Positions 18,840 through 28,972 of a stretch of 64,000 nt of DNA are shown piece by piece. The stretch comes from Aquicella siphonis (GTDB lineage Bacteria; Pseudomonadota; Gammaproteobacteria; DSM-16500), in contig NZ_LR699119.1 in NCBI RefSeq assembly GCF_902459485.1, positions 186,001 through 250,000 on the forward strand, read 5' to 3'. Numbering within the stretch: position 1 is the stretch's first letter; each line of letters begins with the position of its first letter. Position numbers and translations under genes: made by a program. The notes beneath the pieces were generated by a model. It was not told the DNA's origin, searched no databases, and was given only the letters and a program-made list of their open reading frames with translations.

Positions 18840-20281
18840 TTTTTGAAAAATCACGAAGCGGCCGCGGCGCCAAGGCGCAATGGCCGACGCACTCAGAGCT
18901 TGCATGTGATGACATACCCGCGTCAATCCTGCGGGCGGATCCGCCGGCCTTGCCTGAAACGTCTGAACTGCAAGTAGTGCGGCATTACACCAATTTGTCC
19001 AAGAAAAACTTTTCCATAGACACGCATTTTTATCCTCTTGGCTCTTGCACCATGAAATATAATCCGCGCGGCGTGCACCGGATAGCATCTATGGATGGAT
19101 TTTTAAATCATCATCCCTTGTCGCTGGAAGAAAACAGCCAGGGATTCATGGCATGCGTTTATGAGTTGCAGGAAATACTGAAAGCAGTGACGGGCATGAA
19201 AGGCGCGGCGTTGTCGCCCATGGCGGGTGCGCAGGGGGAGTTCGCCGGTGTCGCCATGATTCATGCTTATCACCGTGCCCGCAATGACCTGGAACGTGAT
19301 GAAATTCTTGTTCCAGACGCGGCGCATGGAACGAATCCCGCTTCCGCCGTACAGTGTGGTTACAAGGTGCGCGAGATTCCCACCGGGCCGGACGGCAACG
19401 TGGATATCGAAGCTCTCAAAGCTGCGGTCGGGCCCAAAACCGCGGGAATCATGCTTACCAATCCTTCCACACTGGGAGTGTTTGAAGAAAAAATTGAAGA
19501 AATCGCGAAAATCATCCATCAGGCAGGCGGCCTGCTTTATTACGATGGCGCAAATTTTAACGCGATTATGGGCAAGGCCCGTCCTGGCGACATGGGTTTT
19601 GATGTGGTCCATCTGAATTTGCATAAGACTTTCGCGACTCCGCACGGCGGAGGCGGACCAGGCAGCGGTCCGGTGGTGGCGAATGAACGCCTGTTGCCGT
19701 ATCTTCCTGTTCCCCGTGTCGCCAGGGAAGGAAGCCAGTATCGCTGGATTACTGAAAAGGACTGCCCTGAAACCATCGGCCGATTGTCGGCGTTCATGGG
19801 AAATGCAGGCATACTTCTGCGCGCTTATTTTTACGCGCGATTATTAGGCAAGGAAGGGTTGCAGCGAGTGTCCGAATTTGCAACTTTGAATGCCAATTAC
19901 CTGATGGCCCGGTTGACCGCGGCGGGTTTTACTGCCGCTTATCCCGACCGCCGCGCCAGCCATGAGTTCATCATCACCATGAAGAATGAAGCCAAGACTA
20001 TGCATATCACTGCCTTGGATGTGGCAAAACGGCTGCTGGATTACGGGTTTCACGCTCCCACCATGTACTTCCCTCTGCTCGTGCCTGAATGTCTGTTGAT
20101 TGAGCCGACAGAAACCGAAACCAGGGAAATCCTGGACGCTTTCGCGGACGCCATGATTCAAATCATGCAAGAAGCAAAACAAGATCCGTCCGTATTGAAA
20201 AATGCGCCTCACACTCTTCCGGTGAAACGCCTGGATGATGTGAGGGCTGCGCGTGAACTCGATCTGGTTTATAAGGAATAG
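18827..20281 (+). CDS. gcvPB: Glycine dehydrogenase (decarboxylating) subunit 2
   Basis: 484 residues, the PLP-carrying beta subunit. PLP-lysine is Lys267 in [31 protein letters not shown] and [11 protein letters not shown] are conserved substrate and cofactor contacts. Translation is coupled to gcvPA through a 13-bp overlap; the start codon lies behind GAGGGGAG inside gcvPA. Last gene of the glycine cleavage operon. Confidence 0.97.
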   Translation: MSGLIFEKSRSGRGAKAQWPTHSELACDDIPASILRADPPALPETSELQVVRHYTNLSKKNFSIDTHFYPLGSCTMKYNPRGVHRIASMDGFLNHHPLSLEENSQGFMACVYELQEILKAVTGMKGAALSPMAGAQGEFAGVAMIHAYHRARNDLERDEILVPDAAHGTNPASAVQCGYKVREIPTGPDGNVDIEALKAAVGPKTAGIMLTNPSTLGVFEEKIEEIAKIIHQAGGLLYYDGANFNAIMGKARPGDMGFDVVHLNLHKTFATPHGGGGPGSGPVVANERLLPYLPVPRVAREGSQYRWITEKDCPETIGRLSAFMGNAGILLRAYFYARLLGKEGLQRVSEFATLNANYLMARLTAAGFTAAYPDRRASHEFIITMKNEAKTMHITALDVAKRLLDYGFHAPTMYFPLLVPECLLIEPTETETREILDAFADAMIQIMQEAKQDPSVLKNAPHTLPVKRLDDVRAARELDLVYKE

Positions 20282-20385
20282 AGGTCTAATTTCGGGATAT
20301 ATTTCCAGGCGGAACGGAACGTATGACCGCTTTCACAGCCGCAGCAGGGTTACGGGGTGCTTGCATCTGTTCTTGGTTTTAGGGC

Positions 20386-20413
20386 TATAATCCCAGAAAC
20401 GGCCGTTTCCGGG
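20386..20413 (+). promoter_or_regulatory. Putative promoter with hairpin leader for the 20442 gene
   Basis: TATAAT at 20386-20391 with TTGCAT at 20361-20366 (19-bp spacing) is a plausible sigma-70 promoter. A short inverted repeat (CCCAGAAACGGCCGTTTCCGGG) begins right after the -10 box and would sit at or near the 5' end of the transcript. Confidence 0.4.
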
Positions 20414-20441
20414 ATAGTGTTTTAAAACAGGAGAGCAGCCT

Positions 20442-21050
20442 ATGAGTACGACCCGCGCTCTGTTTGAATATTTGCTTGCGCCTGTGGCCGATGCGGCTGA
20501 TCACCGCTTGCGACAGGCAAACCGCTTGGTTTCTCAGGCATACGAATATCTTTCCAGTTTTGTCGTGACACCTACGGAGCAGCGTAGGCAGAACGAGAGG
20601 GAGCGCTATCGCCGGGCAATAGAACCCATCACAAGACGGCATGAACAAAGAAAGGCAATACAGGCGATGCGCGGCCTGGATGAAGAAAGGGCGCTGAACG
20701 AGCTGAAGGAAATAGCAGCAGGCCTGATCGCAAGACTGGATGCGGAGATCGTCGATATGACAGGCATCTTGTTTTCCTATCTGAAGGCCGGCCAAATCCG
20801 TAGCAAGTGTATGGAGAGAGATATATTGAAATCCCTCAGGCAGGCGGAGTCGTTTGCTGAAATGAGCTTGTATGCCGAGATCAGCCTGGCGGAGCTTTCA
20901 TCGGTTGCCGCGTCCTCTGTTCCTCGTCAATTCGTGGAATGGCTGGCGGATGCCCGCTCCCTGAGCGCCCTGTTCAAGGATGAAGATTTTCTCCGGCAAT
21001 TTGGATGCGAGAAAACTCATGTCACTGAAAATTATCTTTCCATTTCCTGA
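20442..21050 (+). CDS. Uncharacterised charged helical protein
   Basis: 202 residues, rich in Arg, Glu, Ala and Leu, predicted almost all alpha-helical, with no signal peptide or membrane span. The heptad-like stretch EQRRQNERERYRRAIE suggests a coiled coil. ATG follows GGAGAGCAGCC. The 3' end overlaps the convergent gloB gene by 29 bp. No family recognised; could be cytoplasmic or secreted without a signal. Confidence 0.65.
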   Translation: MSTTRALFEYLLAPVADAADHRLRQANRLVSQAYEYLSSFVVTPTEQRRQNERERYRRAIEPITRRHEQRKAIQAMRGLDEERALNELKEIAAGLIARLDAEIVDMTGILFSYLKAGQIRSKCMERDILKSLRQAESFAEMSLYAEISLAELSSVAASSVPRQFVEWLADARSLSALFKDEDFLRQFGCEKTHVTENYLSIS

Positions 21051-21810
21051 GCGCAGCGAACACAGCAACCGGATCGTTGAGGTGCTGATATTGGCGTCTT
21101 TCAACCGCACTCTTGATTTCAGGCAAATGGCAGCGTAAAAACGGGTTGGTTTCCTTTTCCTCGTTGAGGAGAGCAGGCAGGGAAGGCAGGTTTTTGTTGA
21201 CCAGTTTTTCGACTTTTTCCATGCGTTTCTCAATGGCGAGATTGCCGGGCTCTACAGTTTTTGCAAAACGCAAATTATTGAGCGTGTATTCATGGGCGCA
21301 ATAAACCAGCGTGTCGTCAGGAAGAGCGGCCAGCTTTTGCAGAGAGGAATACATTTGCGCGGGTGTGCCTTCGAATATCCTGCCGCAGCCTGCCGCAAAC
21401 AAGGTATCGCCGCAAAACAGCATCTGACCGCCGTAATAGGCGACATGCCCTGAAGTATGTCCGGGAATTTCCAGTGTTTGCAGCTTGACCGGGAAGCCGG
21501 TGATATTGATCTGTGTGCCTTCACTCACTCTATGGGTTATTTGCGGAATTTTTTCTTCCGCGGGCCCATAAACGGGCGCATCAAAGTGATTCAATATTTC
21601 AGCAATGCCGCCTGTATGATCCCAGTGGTGATGGGTGACCAGAATGGCGAGCAGGGAAAGCTGGCGGTTATTCAGGAAATCAATCACGGGACGTGCCTCT
21701 CCGGGATCCACTATCACTGCCGTGAGCTGTTTGTGATTGATGAGGGTCCATACATAATTATCCTTGAGGGTCCGCACGGGTTCGATGACGATATTTTTGG
21801 TGACAGTCAT
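21022..21810 (-). CDS. gloB: Hydroxyacylglutathione hydrolase (glyoxalase II)
   Basis: 262 residues. The metallo-beta-lactamase metal motif THHHWDHTGG (about residues 59-68) and later metal ligands in IPGHTSGHVAYY and CGDTLFAAGCGR are all present. It hydrolyses S-D-lactoylglutathione to lactate and glutathione, the second step of methylglyoxal detoxification. The glutathione-binding C-terminal domain is complete. A tail-to-tail overlap of 29 bp with the gene at 20442-21050 is unusual. Confidence 0.95.
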   Translation of the reverse strand: MTVTKNIVIEPVRTLKDNYVWTLINHKQLTAVIVDPGEARPVIDFLNNRQLSLLAILVTHHHWDHTGGIAEILNHFDAPVYGPAEEKIPQITHRVSEGTQINITGFPVKLQTLEIPGHTSGHVAYYGGQMLFCGDTLFAAGCGRIFEGTPAQMYSSLQKLAALPDDTLVYCAHEYTLNNLRFAKTVEPGNLAIEKRMEKVEKLVNKNLPSLPALLNEEKETNPFLRCHLPEIKSAVERRQYQHLNDPVAVFAALRKWKDNFQ

Positions 21811-22025
21811 GGCGTTCGCCTGGTGGTTTCGTAATAAGCCGATTCAATGACATTACGGCGCGAGCCGGCAAATTGTCAAACATCTCTCTGTTTCGAACGG
21901 CTTGAATATCTCCAAAGACGAAGATTTGCCATTGTGAACCTGGAAAGTGGATAATGGCAGGCAAGATCTTTCTGGTGTAATGCCGTGATCACAGGGATAG
22001 AGGACGCTGCTAAGGGACGAGTCTA

Positions 22026-23681
22026 ATGGTGAACGTGTTATTTAATGAATTCGCTGTCCTGATGGCTTTGTCAGTGGTAGTGGGCATTGTCGCGCTGAAT
22101 CTGCGTCAGCCTCTCATTTTGTCGTTTATCATTGTGGGCATCATTTCCGGGCCGAGTTTTTTGAGCTGGATCAAGGCGCGAAGCGAGATTGAGGTTCTGG
22201 CCAGCTTTGGAATCACGCTCTTGCTATTTATTGTCGGGCTGAAACTCGATCTGAATTTAATCAGGTCGTTTGGGCGTGTCGCTCTGATTGCGGGCGCAAG
22301 CCAGATTGTCTTGACCACGGTCCTGGGCGGGCTGGTTGGCTGGGCGTTGGGGTTCGATGCGGTTCCTGCTTTTTTTCTAGCATTCACACTGACATTTTCC
22401 AGCACCATCATCATTATCAAGATTCTTTCAGACAATGAAGAAATTGATTCACTTTATGGCCGCATTTCCATTGGCATCCTGATTGTGCAAGATTTGGTGG
22501 TGGTATTGGCCATTATCTTTTTGTCCGCCCTGCGCCTGCATGAGGCATCGTATGGCCAACTGGGCCTGGCCATGCTGATTTTGATGCTGAAAGGTGTGGG
22601 ATTTCTCCTGATGTTAGGTGTGCTCATGCGCTGGGTTTTTCCAGTATTGCTTGCGCAATTGGCGAAATCCAGGGAGTTGCTTATTCTGTTTGCCTTTTCA
22701 TGGGCGGTCATGCTTGCAGCGACGGGTGAATACCTGGGATTTGGCAAGGAAGTCGGCGGTTTTTTGGCCGGGGTTTCACTCGCGTCTTCGCATTATCGTG
22801 ACGCCATGGCATCGCGTCTGGAGTCCGTGCGCAATCTTCTGCTTTTGTTTTTCTTTCTCAACCTGGGAGCGAGCCTGCGTTTTGACGCGCTGGAAACCGA
22901 GATCATGCCAGCCATCATTCTGTCGCTATTTGTCTTGTTTGCGAAGCCTCTGATTGTCATGATCATGCTGGGCAGCTTGCGCTTCAAGAAACGCACCAGC
23001 TTTTTGACAGGATTGACCATGGGACAAATCAGTGAATTTTCTCTGATACTCTCCGCGCTGGGCGCAAATCTTGGCTATATTGATACAGGCATGGAAAGTC
23101 TGGTGACGTTTATCGGTCTTGTGACCATTGCATTTTCAAGTTATATGATGACTTATGCCAACGCGTTTTATCGTTGGATGTCTCCATTCCTGGGAGTGTT
23201 ACAGCGGCAGGCTGCCAACCGTGAAAATATGGATGCGAGCAACCATCTTCCCAGTGTCGACATCATCATATATGGCTTTGGGAGGCATGGCGTACACATG
23301 GCGCAAAGACTGGCAAATTATGGCTATAAGATTCTCGGGATTGACTTCGATCCCAGAAAAATTTTTCGCTGGCACAATCAAGCGATTTCATTGAAGTACG
23401 GCGACGCAGAAGATGTGGAATTTATCAAGCATCTCCCCCTGGAGCAGGTTAAATGGGTGGTCAGCACCATTCCTCACCGAGATGCGAACCAGACATTGGT
23501 TACTTCCTTGCGGGAATCACACTATAAGGGAAAAATCGCATTGAGTGTTTATCATGAGAATGAAATCGAGATCAGTAGAAATCTGGGAGCAGACTTGCTG
23601 TTTATTCCCTACGAAGACGCGGCCGTGTCCGCGGCCAAACGACTGGCTGAAGATATGAACCCGGCCGGCTTTTCTCATTAA
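22026..23681 (+). CDS. Kef-type (CPA2) K+/H+ antiporter with TrkA-N domain
   Basis: 551 residues. About 12 hydrophobic spans form the Na_H_Exchanger domain (residues 1-385), followed by a cytosolic Rossmann RCK/TrkA-N domain beginning DIIIYGFGRHGVHMAQRLA (about 410). Family members exchange K+ for H+ and are often gated by nucleotides or glutathione adducts; proximity to gloB fits a role in electrophile stress, but this is inference. The start ATG 22026 has only a weak Shine-Dalgarno. It is 17 bp upstream of the polyketide synthase gene. Confidence 0.9.
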   Translation: MVNVLFNEFAVLMALSVVVGIVALNLRQPLILSFIIVGIISGPSFLSWIKARSEIEVLASFGITLLLFIVGLKLDLNLIRSFGRVALIAGASQIVLTTVLGGLVGWALGFDAVPAFFLAFTLTFSSTIIIIKILSDNEEIDSLYGRISIGILIVQDLVVVLAIIFLSALRLHEASYGQLGLAMLILMLKGVGFLLMLGVLMRWVFPVLLAQLAKSRELLILFAFSWAVMLAATGEYLGFGKEVGGFLAGVSLASSHYRDAMASRLESVRNLLLLFFFLNLGASLRFDALETEIMPAIILSLFVLFAKPLIVMIMLGSLRFKKRTSFLTGLTMGQISEFSLILSALGANLGYIDTGMESLVTFIGLVTIAFSSYMMTYANAFYRWMSPFLGVLQRQAANRENMDASNHLPSVDIIIYGFGRHGVHMAQRLANYGYKILGIDFDPRKIFRWHNQAISLKYGDAEDVEFIKHLPLEQVKWVVSTIPHRDANQTLVTSLRESHYKGKIALSVYHENEIEISRNLGADLLFIPYEDAAVSAAKRLAEDMNPAGFSH

Positions 23682-23698
23682 AATGGAAGTGAAATTCG

Positions 23699-24808
23699 AT
23701 GAAATCCGCAATTACAGCCATAGGAACAGCCGCGCCGGCGTACAAGCAATCACAACAGGCTGCTGCCGAGATTGTTGCCAAAGCTCTGCAACTGCCGCCG
23801 GCAGAGACGCGGCTGTTAAAATCAGTTTATCGCGCGACCGGGATAGAATTTCGTCATAGCGTCATCAGTGATTTTTGCCGCCAGCCGGGTGAATATGAAT
23901 TTTTTCCCAATGACACGAGTCTCCCGTTTCCGTCCACCGCCGCGCGCATGCAGGCTTACCGGCGTCATGCCTTGGCGCTCGCCATGGACGCGGTGAGAAA
24001 CTGTCTGGAATGCGACGCGCGACGTCAGCCGCGGGATGTGACGCATCTTATCACGGTCAGTTGTACTGGCATGTATGCGCCCGGACTGGATATTGAGCTG
24101 GTGCATGCCCTGAATCTGGATGCGAATGTCAAACGCACCTGCATTAATTTTATGGGTTGTTATGGCGTGTTTAATGCCATCAAATGCGCCGATGCCATTG
24201 TCAGGGCGGATGTGGAATCAAAAGTGCTGGTGGTGAGCGTGGAACTATGCACCCTGCATTTTCAGAGAAATGATTCCATGGACAGCATGATTTCCAATGC
24301 CATTTTTGCGGATGGTGCCGCGGCGGTATGGATAGAGGCGGAGACATCCCGGGAAAAATGCTTTCGGGTGGAAGCCTTTCACTGCGACTTGCTGCCGCAG
24401 CACAGCCAGGAAATGGCCTGGCAAATTGCTGACAGCGGATTTGATATCGTCCTGTCTTCATATGTGCCGCAGGCAATTCACTCTGGCATTTCCGATTTCA
24501 TACAGCGCTTTCTGCGCCGGCAAGCCATGTCCATGCGTGATATTCAGATTTTCGCCATTCATCCCGGAGGTAAAAAAATCCTTAAGGCATGTGAAGAAGC
24601 CTTGTCCATTTCCGAACACGATAACCGTTATGCGTATTCGGTTTTACGCGAATATGGAAATATGTCTTCGGCTACCATTTTGTTTGTCTTGAAGGCAATC
24701 TGGGAAGATATCCGGTCCGGGAGTTCGCAAGCTAACATCTGGAGCTGCGCGTTTGGCCCCGGTCTGACCCTGGAATCCATGCTGCTGACCATACGAATGA
24801 CTCAATAG
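23699..24808 (+). CDS. Type III polyketide synthase (chalcone/stilbene synthase family)
   Basis: 369 residues with the thiolase-fold catalytic triad in the expected order: Cys154 (FMGCYG), His288 (AIHPGG) and Asn321 (YGNMSS); C-terminal FGPGLTLESM matches the family GFGPG loop. Such enzymes condense a starter acyl-CoA with malonyl-CoA units to make alkylresorcinols, alkylpyrones or related products. No methyltransferase or hydroxylase partner is adjacent: the upstream neighbour is the Kef antiporter, 17 bp away, and downstream lies a hairpin repeat and convergent typA. The product is unknown. Confidence 0.93.
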   Translation: MKSAITAIGTAAPAYKQSQQAAAEIVAKALQLPPAETRLLKSVYRATGIEFRHSVISDFCRQPGEYEFFPNDTSLPFPSTAARMQAYRRHALALAMDAVRNCLECDARRQPRDVTHLITVSCTGMYAPGLDIELVHALNLDANVKRTCINFMGCYGVFNAIKCADAIVRADVESKVLVVSVELCTLHFQRNDSMDSMISNAIFADGAAAVWIEAETSREKCFRVEAFHCDLLPQHSQEMAWQIADSGFDIVLSSYVPQAIHSGISDFIQRFLRRQAMSMRDIQIFAIHPGGKKILKACEEALSISEHDNRYAYSVLREYGNMSSATILFVLKAIWEDIRSGSSQANIWSCAFGPGLTLESMLLTIRMTQ

Positions 24809-24841
24809 TTAGATAATGCGATAATACCGCCGCTTCCTGCT

Positions 24842-24909
24842 GGAGCAGCGGCCTTGATCGAGAGTGTTCATTGGGCTGACGCAGTTTAATGAACACTCTC
24901 CGCTGCTCC
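24842..24909. repeat. Dispersed intergenic hairpin repeat, copy B (nested stems)
   Basis: An outer 10-bp perfect stem (24842-24851 with 24900-24909, GGAGCAGCGG) encloses an inner 13-bp perfect stem (24860-24872 with 24888-24900, GAGAGTGTTCATT). The 25-bp core 24876-24900 matches copies at 11516 and 28890. It sits between the convergent polyketide synthase and typA genes and ends 2 bp from the typA stop, so it can terminate both. Confidence 0.75.
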
Positions 24910-24911
24910 GG

Positions 24912-26717
24912 TTATTTTGCGGCGCGTTTACGTTCGTGTTCCTTCAGAAATTTCTTGCGCACACGAATATTTTCCGGGGTCACTTCAACCAGCTCATCAT
25001 CTTCGATGAATTCAAGAGCTTGTTCCAGGGACATGAGGATGGGCGGCACTAATATGATGTTTTCATCAGAGCCCGCCGCACGAATGTTGGTCAACTGTTT
25101 GGCTTTGCAAACGTTGACGACCAGGTCATTGTCACGCGTATGAATTCCCACGATCATGCCTTCATAGACTTCCGTTTGCGGACTGATTAACATGCGGCCG
25201 CGGTCCTGAAGATTAAAAAGCGAATAAGCGAGTGCGGTGCCTTGCTGGTTTGAAATCAGCACACCATTCTGGCGATGAGGGATTTCACCTTTCGCGACCG
25301 GACCATAATGGCTGAAAACATGGTGCATGATGCCTGTGCCCGATGTCAGGGTCAGAAAATCCATATGAAAGCCGATGAGAGCGCGTGAGGGAATGACATA
25401 ATCGAGCCGGATTCGGCCTTTGTCATCGGACATCATGTGTTTCAGGTCTCCGCGGCGGCTGCCCAGTTTTTCCATGATGGCGCCCTGATATTCAGTGGGG
25501 ACATCAATGGTCAGGTTTTCGTAGGGTTCCTGTAATTCGCCGTCGACCATCTTGGTGATGACTTCAGGGCGGGACACGGCCAATTCATAACCTTCACGGC
25601 GCATGTTTTCTATGAGGATGGATAAATGCAATTCACCGCGTCCGGATACCTTGAATTTATCCGGATCGCCGGTGTCGTCTACGCGCAAGGCCACATTATG
25701 CATCAACTCCTGATAAAGACGGTCGCGCAGCTTGCGGCTGGTGACATACTTGCCCTCCTTGCCGGCAAAAGGTGAGGTGTTGACCTGGAAGGTCATGCTG
25801 ACCGTAGGTTCATCGACGGTCAGCGGCTCCAGGGCTTCCACGCACGAAGGGTCGCATAAGGTGTCTGAAATCTTCAGCTCGTCTATTCCTGTGATGGCGA
25901 TAATGTCCCCGGCATAGGCGGCCGGAACTTCACTGCGGTCCAGGCCCAGGTATTCCAGCACTTGCAGGATGCGTCCGGAACGAGTCTTGCCTTCACGGTC
26001 TATGACGGCCACGGGCATGTTTGTTTTAACCTGCCCGCGAGTGATGCGTCCAATGCCAATCATGCCCACATAACTGGAATAGTCCAGGGTGCTGATCTGC
26101 ATCTGGAAGGGGCCGTCCGGGTCTACTTTTGGCGCCGGAACGTATTTGACGATGGTCTCAAGCAGAGGATCCATATTCTCGCTTTTCTGGTGCAGGTCCA
26201 GCGTCGCAAAGCCCAGCAGCGCGGAAGTATAAACCACAGGAAAATCCAATTGTTCATTGGTGGCGCCCAGGTTGTCGAAAAGATCAAACACCTGATCCAT
26301 GACCCAGTCAGGGCGCGCGCCCGGCCTGTCAATTTTATTAATGACGACAATAGGATGCAGGCCGCGGGCAAAGGCTTTCTGGGTGACAAAGCGGGTTTGC
26401 GGCATGGGGCCGTCAACCGCGTCTACCAGTAATAAAACAGAGTCTACCATTGAAAGAATGCGCTCCACTTCGCCGCCAAAATCGGCGTGCCCGGGGGTGT
26501 CCACAATATTGATGCGGTAATCGCGCCATTTAATCGCGGTGTTCTTGGCAAGAATGGTGATGCCGCGTTCACGCTCAAGGTCATTGCTGTCCATGACGCG
26601 TTCAGTTGTCTGTTTTTTGCTGATGCTGGAGGTCTGTTGTAATAACTTGTCCACTAGAGTGGTTTTGCCATGGTCAACATGAGCAATGATTGCAATATTA
26701 CGTAATTGTTCGGCCAC
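24912..26717 (-). CDS. typA: Ribosome-associated translational GTPase TypA/BipA
   Basis: 601 residues. GTPase domain with G1 [16 protein letters not shown]2 [10 protein letters not shown]3 [14 protein letters not shown] and G4 [10 protein letters not shown], then EF-G-like domains and the BipA C-terminal domain ([16 protein letters not shown]). It acts on 50S subunit assembly and stress-dependent translation. GTG at 26717 is preferred, since AGGTGA sits six bases upstream; GTG at 26726 would add three residues. Complete and of normal length. Confidence 0.95.
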   Translation of the reverse strand: MAEQLRNIAIIAHVDHGKTTLVDKLLQQTSSISKKQTTERVMDSNDLERERGITILAKNTAIKWRDYRINIVDTPGHADFGGEVERILSMVDSVLLLVDAVDGPMPQTRFVTQKAFARGLHPIVVINKIDRPGARPDWVMDQVFDLFDNLGATNEQLDFPVVYTSALLGFATLDLHQKSENMDPLLETIVKYVPAPKVDPDGPFQMQISTLDYSSYVGMIGIGRITRGQVKTNMPVAVIDREGKTRSGRILQVLEYLGLDRSEVPAAYAGDIIAITGIDELKISDTLCDPSCVEALEPLTVDEPTVSMTFQVNTSPFAGKEGKYVTSRKLRDRLYQELMHNVALRVDDTGDPDKFKVSGRGELHLSILIENMRREGYELAVSRPEVITKMVDGELQEPYENLTIDVPTEYQGAIMEKLGSRRGDLKHMMSDDKGRIRLDYVIPSRALIGFHMDFLTLTSGTGIMHHVFSHYGPVAKGEIPHRQNGVLISNQQGTALAYSLFNLQDRGRMLISPQTEVYEGMIVGIHTRDNDLVVNVCKAKQLTNIRAAGSDENIILVPPILMSLEQALEFIEDDELVEVTPENIRVRKKFLKEHERKRAAK

Positions 26718-26909
26718 TGTTCTCACCTGATGTGATGCGTTTAAAAAGGTGGCATATCTTACATGATACGGGGGGTGAATGGCTACTTCGTGGTTGAATT
26801 GCCCGGGAATAATTAGACCTTGAAGGTAAAATCCGCCGGATTTGCCCGATGGATGAACAATCTGGCGTCTGGCTGGCGAAAGGCCGGCGTTTATGCCGGC
26901 CTGATCGGA

Positions 26910-28409
26910 TCAGGCAGTTTTGCCCCTGATCATGCGGTTTAACAGAGGGATACACGCGAAGCTGGCAACCGCCATAAGGAGGGCAATCCATCCATAGACG
27001 ATAAAAGCATGAGTATAAATAGACAATGAGGTTGCGGCGCCGGCATTGGCGGGTACCGCCGCGATGTTCGCAAGATAACCGCCCAGGGCAAATGAGGCGG
27101 ACTGGGCGAAGAACCAGACTCCCATCATCATGCCGGTGAGTTCACGCGGACAAAGTACCGTGATCATTGCCAGGCCTATGGGTGAGATCAGTAACTCACC
27201 CATGGTTTGTAATAAATAACTTGCAGCCAGCCACCAGGGCGAGAGGTAACCGTTCATCCCAAAATAGCGCGCTCCCAGTGCCAGCAGAAAAAAACCGGCG
27301 CTCATGAAGAATACACCCAGGAAAAATTTCATTTGTGTGGAGGGATTCCATCCCGCCTTGTCCATGCGTATCCAGACACGGCTCAGCAGCGGACTTAGGG
27401 CGAGAATGAAAAAGGGATTAAAAAATTGTGTCGCTTCAGCATCAAAAGGCAATCCCAGAAAGCGCGGTATCATGTTGCGGTCCGCAAACAGCATGAGCGA
27501 AGTGAATGCCTGATTGTAGAGCGACCAGAAGGCAAATGATATCGCGATCAGGATCAGGGCGGCCAGCATTTTGCCGCGCTGCTCGCCAGGCTGTTTGAAC
27601 AGATAAAATGTCACAATGAGGAATATGCCGATGGCAGCGGATGAAATGATATACGTGGTTGCCTGCGGGTGCCGGAAGGCAAGCAGGCACAAGCCGGCAG
27701 TGACGATGATGCCCGACGTCAGCAAGCCATATAACTTGTATCCGCAAATATTAAATTGCGGGTTACCATTGGGGCGGGCGCCGGCGGCGCCCAACTGTTT
27801 TTTGCCCCACATGAAAATCAGTTGCCCAATAGCCATCCCCGCTGCCGCCAGCAAAAATCCGGCATGCCAGCCGTAACGCACCACCAGTGCGCCTGCGATA
27901 AGAGGCGGAATTAGCGCGCCGATATTGATGCCCATGTAAAAGAGAGTGAATCCGCTGTCGCGCCGCGGATCCCCCTGACTGTATAATTCACCCACTATGC
28001 TGGAAACATTGGGTTTGAAGAAGCCATTTGCGCAAATAAGCAGGCTTAATCCCAGAAAGAATATTTGCCGGTTGTCCGCGGCGCATAAAAGGTAAGCAAT
28101 AACGAACAAGACGCCGCCTATCGAAATCGCGCGTTGAAATCCGAAATAGCGGTCTGCCAGGTAACCGCCCAGGGTGGGGGTGAGGTATAACAGGGCGCTG
28201 AAAGCGGCATAGAGCAGGTTGGCTTCCGTATCCGGCATGAGCAAGGCTTTTGTCATGTACAAGATGATAATGGCTTGGAGGGTGTAAAACCCAAAGCGTT
28301 CCCATAGCTCGACAAAGAACAGCAAATATAATCCACGGGGATGGGCCGGGGAGTGCGCAATGGTTTGTGCGCCGACTATTTCAGGGGTGGTGCTTTGTGC
28401 GTCTAGCAT
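26910..28409 (-). CDS. POT/PTR family proton-dependent oligopeptide transporter
   Basis: 499 residues, about 12-14 membrane spans. The N-terminal family signature is FFVELWERFGFYTLQAIIILY; the second is FTLFYMGINIGALIPPLIAG in TM5. Members take up di- and tripeptides with protons. Fits an organism that lives on amino acids, as many intracellular Legionellales do (inference). Single gene, divergent from the cupin gene at 28507. Confidence 0.93.
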   Translation of the reverse strand: MLDAQSTTPEIVGAQTIAHSPAHPRGLYLLFFVELWERFGFYTLQAIIILYMTKALLMPDTEANLLYAAFSALLYLTPTLGGYLADRYFGFQRAISIGGVLFVIAYLLCAADNRQIFFLGLSLLICANGFFKPNVSSIVGELYSQGDPRRDSGFTLFYMGINIGALIPPLIAGALVVRYGWHAGFLLAAAGMAIGQLIFMWGKKQLGAAGARPNGNPQFNICGYKLYGLLTSGIIVTAGLCLLAFRHPQATTYIISSAAIGIFLIVTFYLFKQPGEQRGKMLAALILIAISFAFWSLYNQAFTSLMLFADRNMIPRFLGLPFDAEATQFFNPFFILALSPLLSRVWIRMDKAGWNPSTQMKFFLGVFFMSAGFFLLALGARYFGMNGYLSPWWLAASYLLQTMGELLISPIGLAMITVLCPRELTGMMMGVWFFAQSASFALGGYLANIAAVPANAGAATSLSIYTHAFIVYGWIALLMAVASFACIPLLNRMIRGKTA

Positions 28410-28506
28410 GTGTTACGCCTGTCCAATTATGATGGGGCAAAGTACTATGCCAAAAAAAATCGTGTTTAACATCCGAATTATATGTCCATGAGCTTAGGAG
28501 AATCTT

Positions 28507-28869
28507 ATGCGTAAAACATGTCTAGCGCTGTCAACCTTGTTTTGTTATTTTTTAACAACAACTTGTCAAGCCGAACCGGCGACCCGCCGCATCCCTAGGC
28601 TGGCGAATGACAAGGTGTCTGTCTGGGAAACCATTATTTATCCCGAGCGGAATCAAACGCTGAAACTGCATCGTCATGAGCGCGACCGGATTCTTGTTGC
28701 CTTGTCTGGAGGCATCCTGAAAGTCACCACTGATAGAAATCAGTCGCATGAATTGCGCCTGAAAAAAGATATGGTCTATTATCTGCCGCGCGATGTGCCA
28801 GGGGAGCTGCACTCTGACGAAAATATCAGCGGTCATCCTGTCAGGGTAGTAGTCATTGAGCTGAAGTGA
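28507..28869 (+). CDS. Small exported cupin-fold protein
   Basis: 120 residues. An N-terminal signal peptide (MRKTCLALSTLFCYFLTTT, cleavage near CQAEP) precedes a single cupin-like beta-barrel: LKLHRHERDRILVALSGGILKV followed by a second strand set (YYLPRDVPGELHSDEN). Only part of the metal-binding His/Glu set is evident, so enzyme activity is uncertain. ATG follows TTAGGAG. A hairpin repeat core follows 21 bp after the stop. Confidence 0.7.
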   Translation: MRKTCLALSTLFCYFLTTTCQAEPATRRIPRLANDKVSVWETIIYPERNQTLKLHRHERDRILVALSGGILKVTTDRNQSHELRLKKDMVYYLPRDVPGELHSDENISGHPVRVVVIELK

Positions 28870-28889
28870 TGAGGTCGGGTGTTAAAGGA

Positions 28890-28914
28890 CTGACACAGTT
28901 CAATGAACACTCTC
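28890..28914. repeat. Dispersed intergenic repeat, copy C (core only)
   Basis: CTGACACAGTTCAATGAACA... differs from copy A at three positions and from copy B at two. Unlike A and B, the left arm is eroded (GGGTGTTAAAGG), so only a weak stem forms. It lies between the convergent cupin and kdsB genes. Confidence 0.65.
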
Positions 28915-28972
28915 GATTTAGATGGCTGTGCGCGGAGTAAATCTGCGCTTGCCGCCAAGGGGGAGATAAATT

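Noticed and set aside
19103-19645. 180-codon minus-strand frame inside gcvPB
   Set aside because: Antisense to gcvPB with its PLP-lysine motif; no independent signal.
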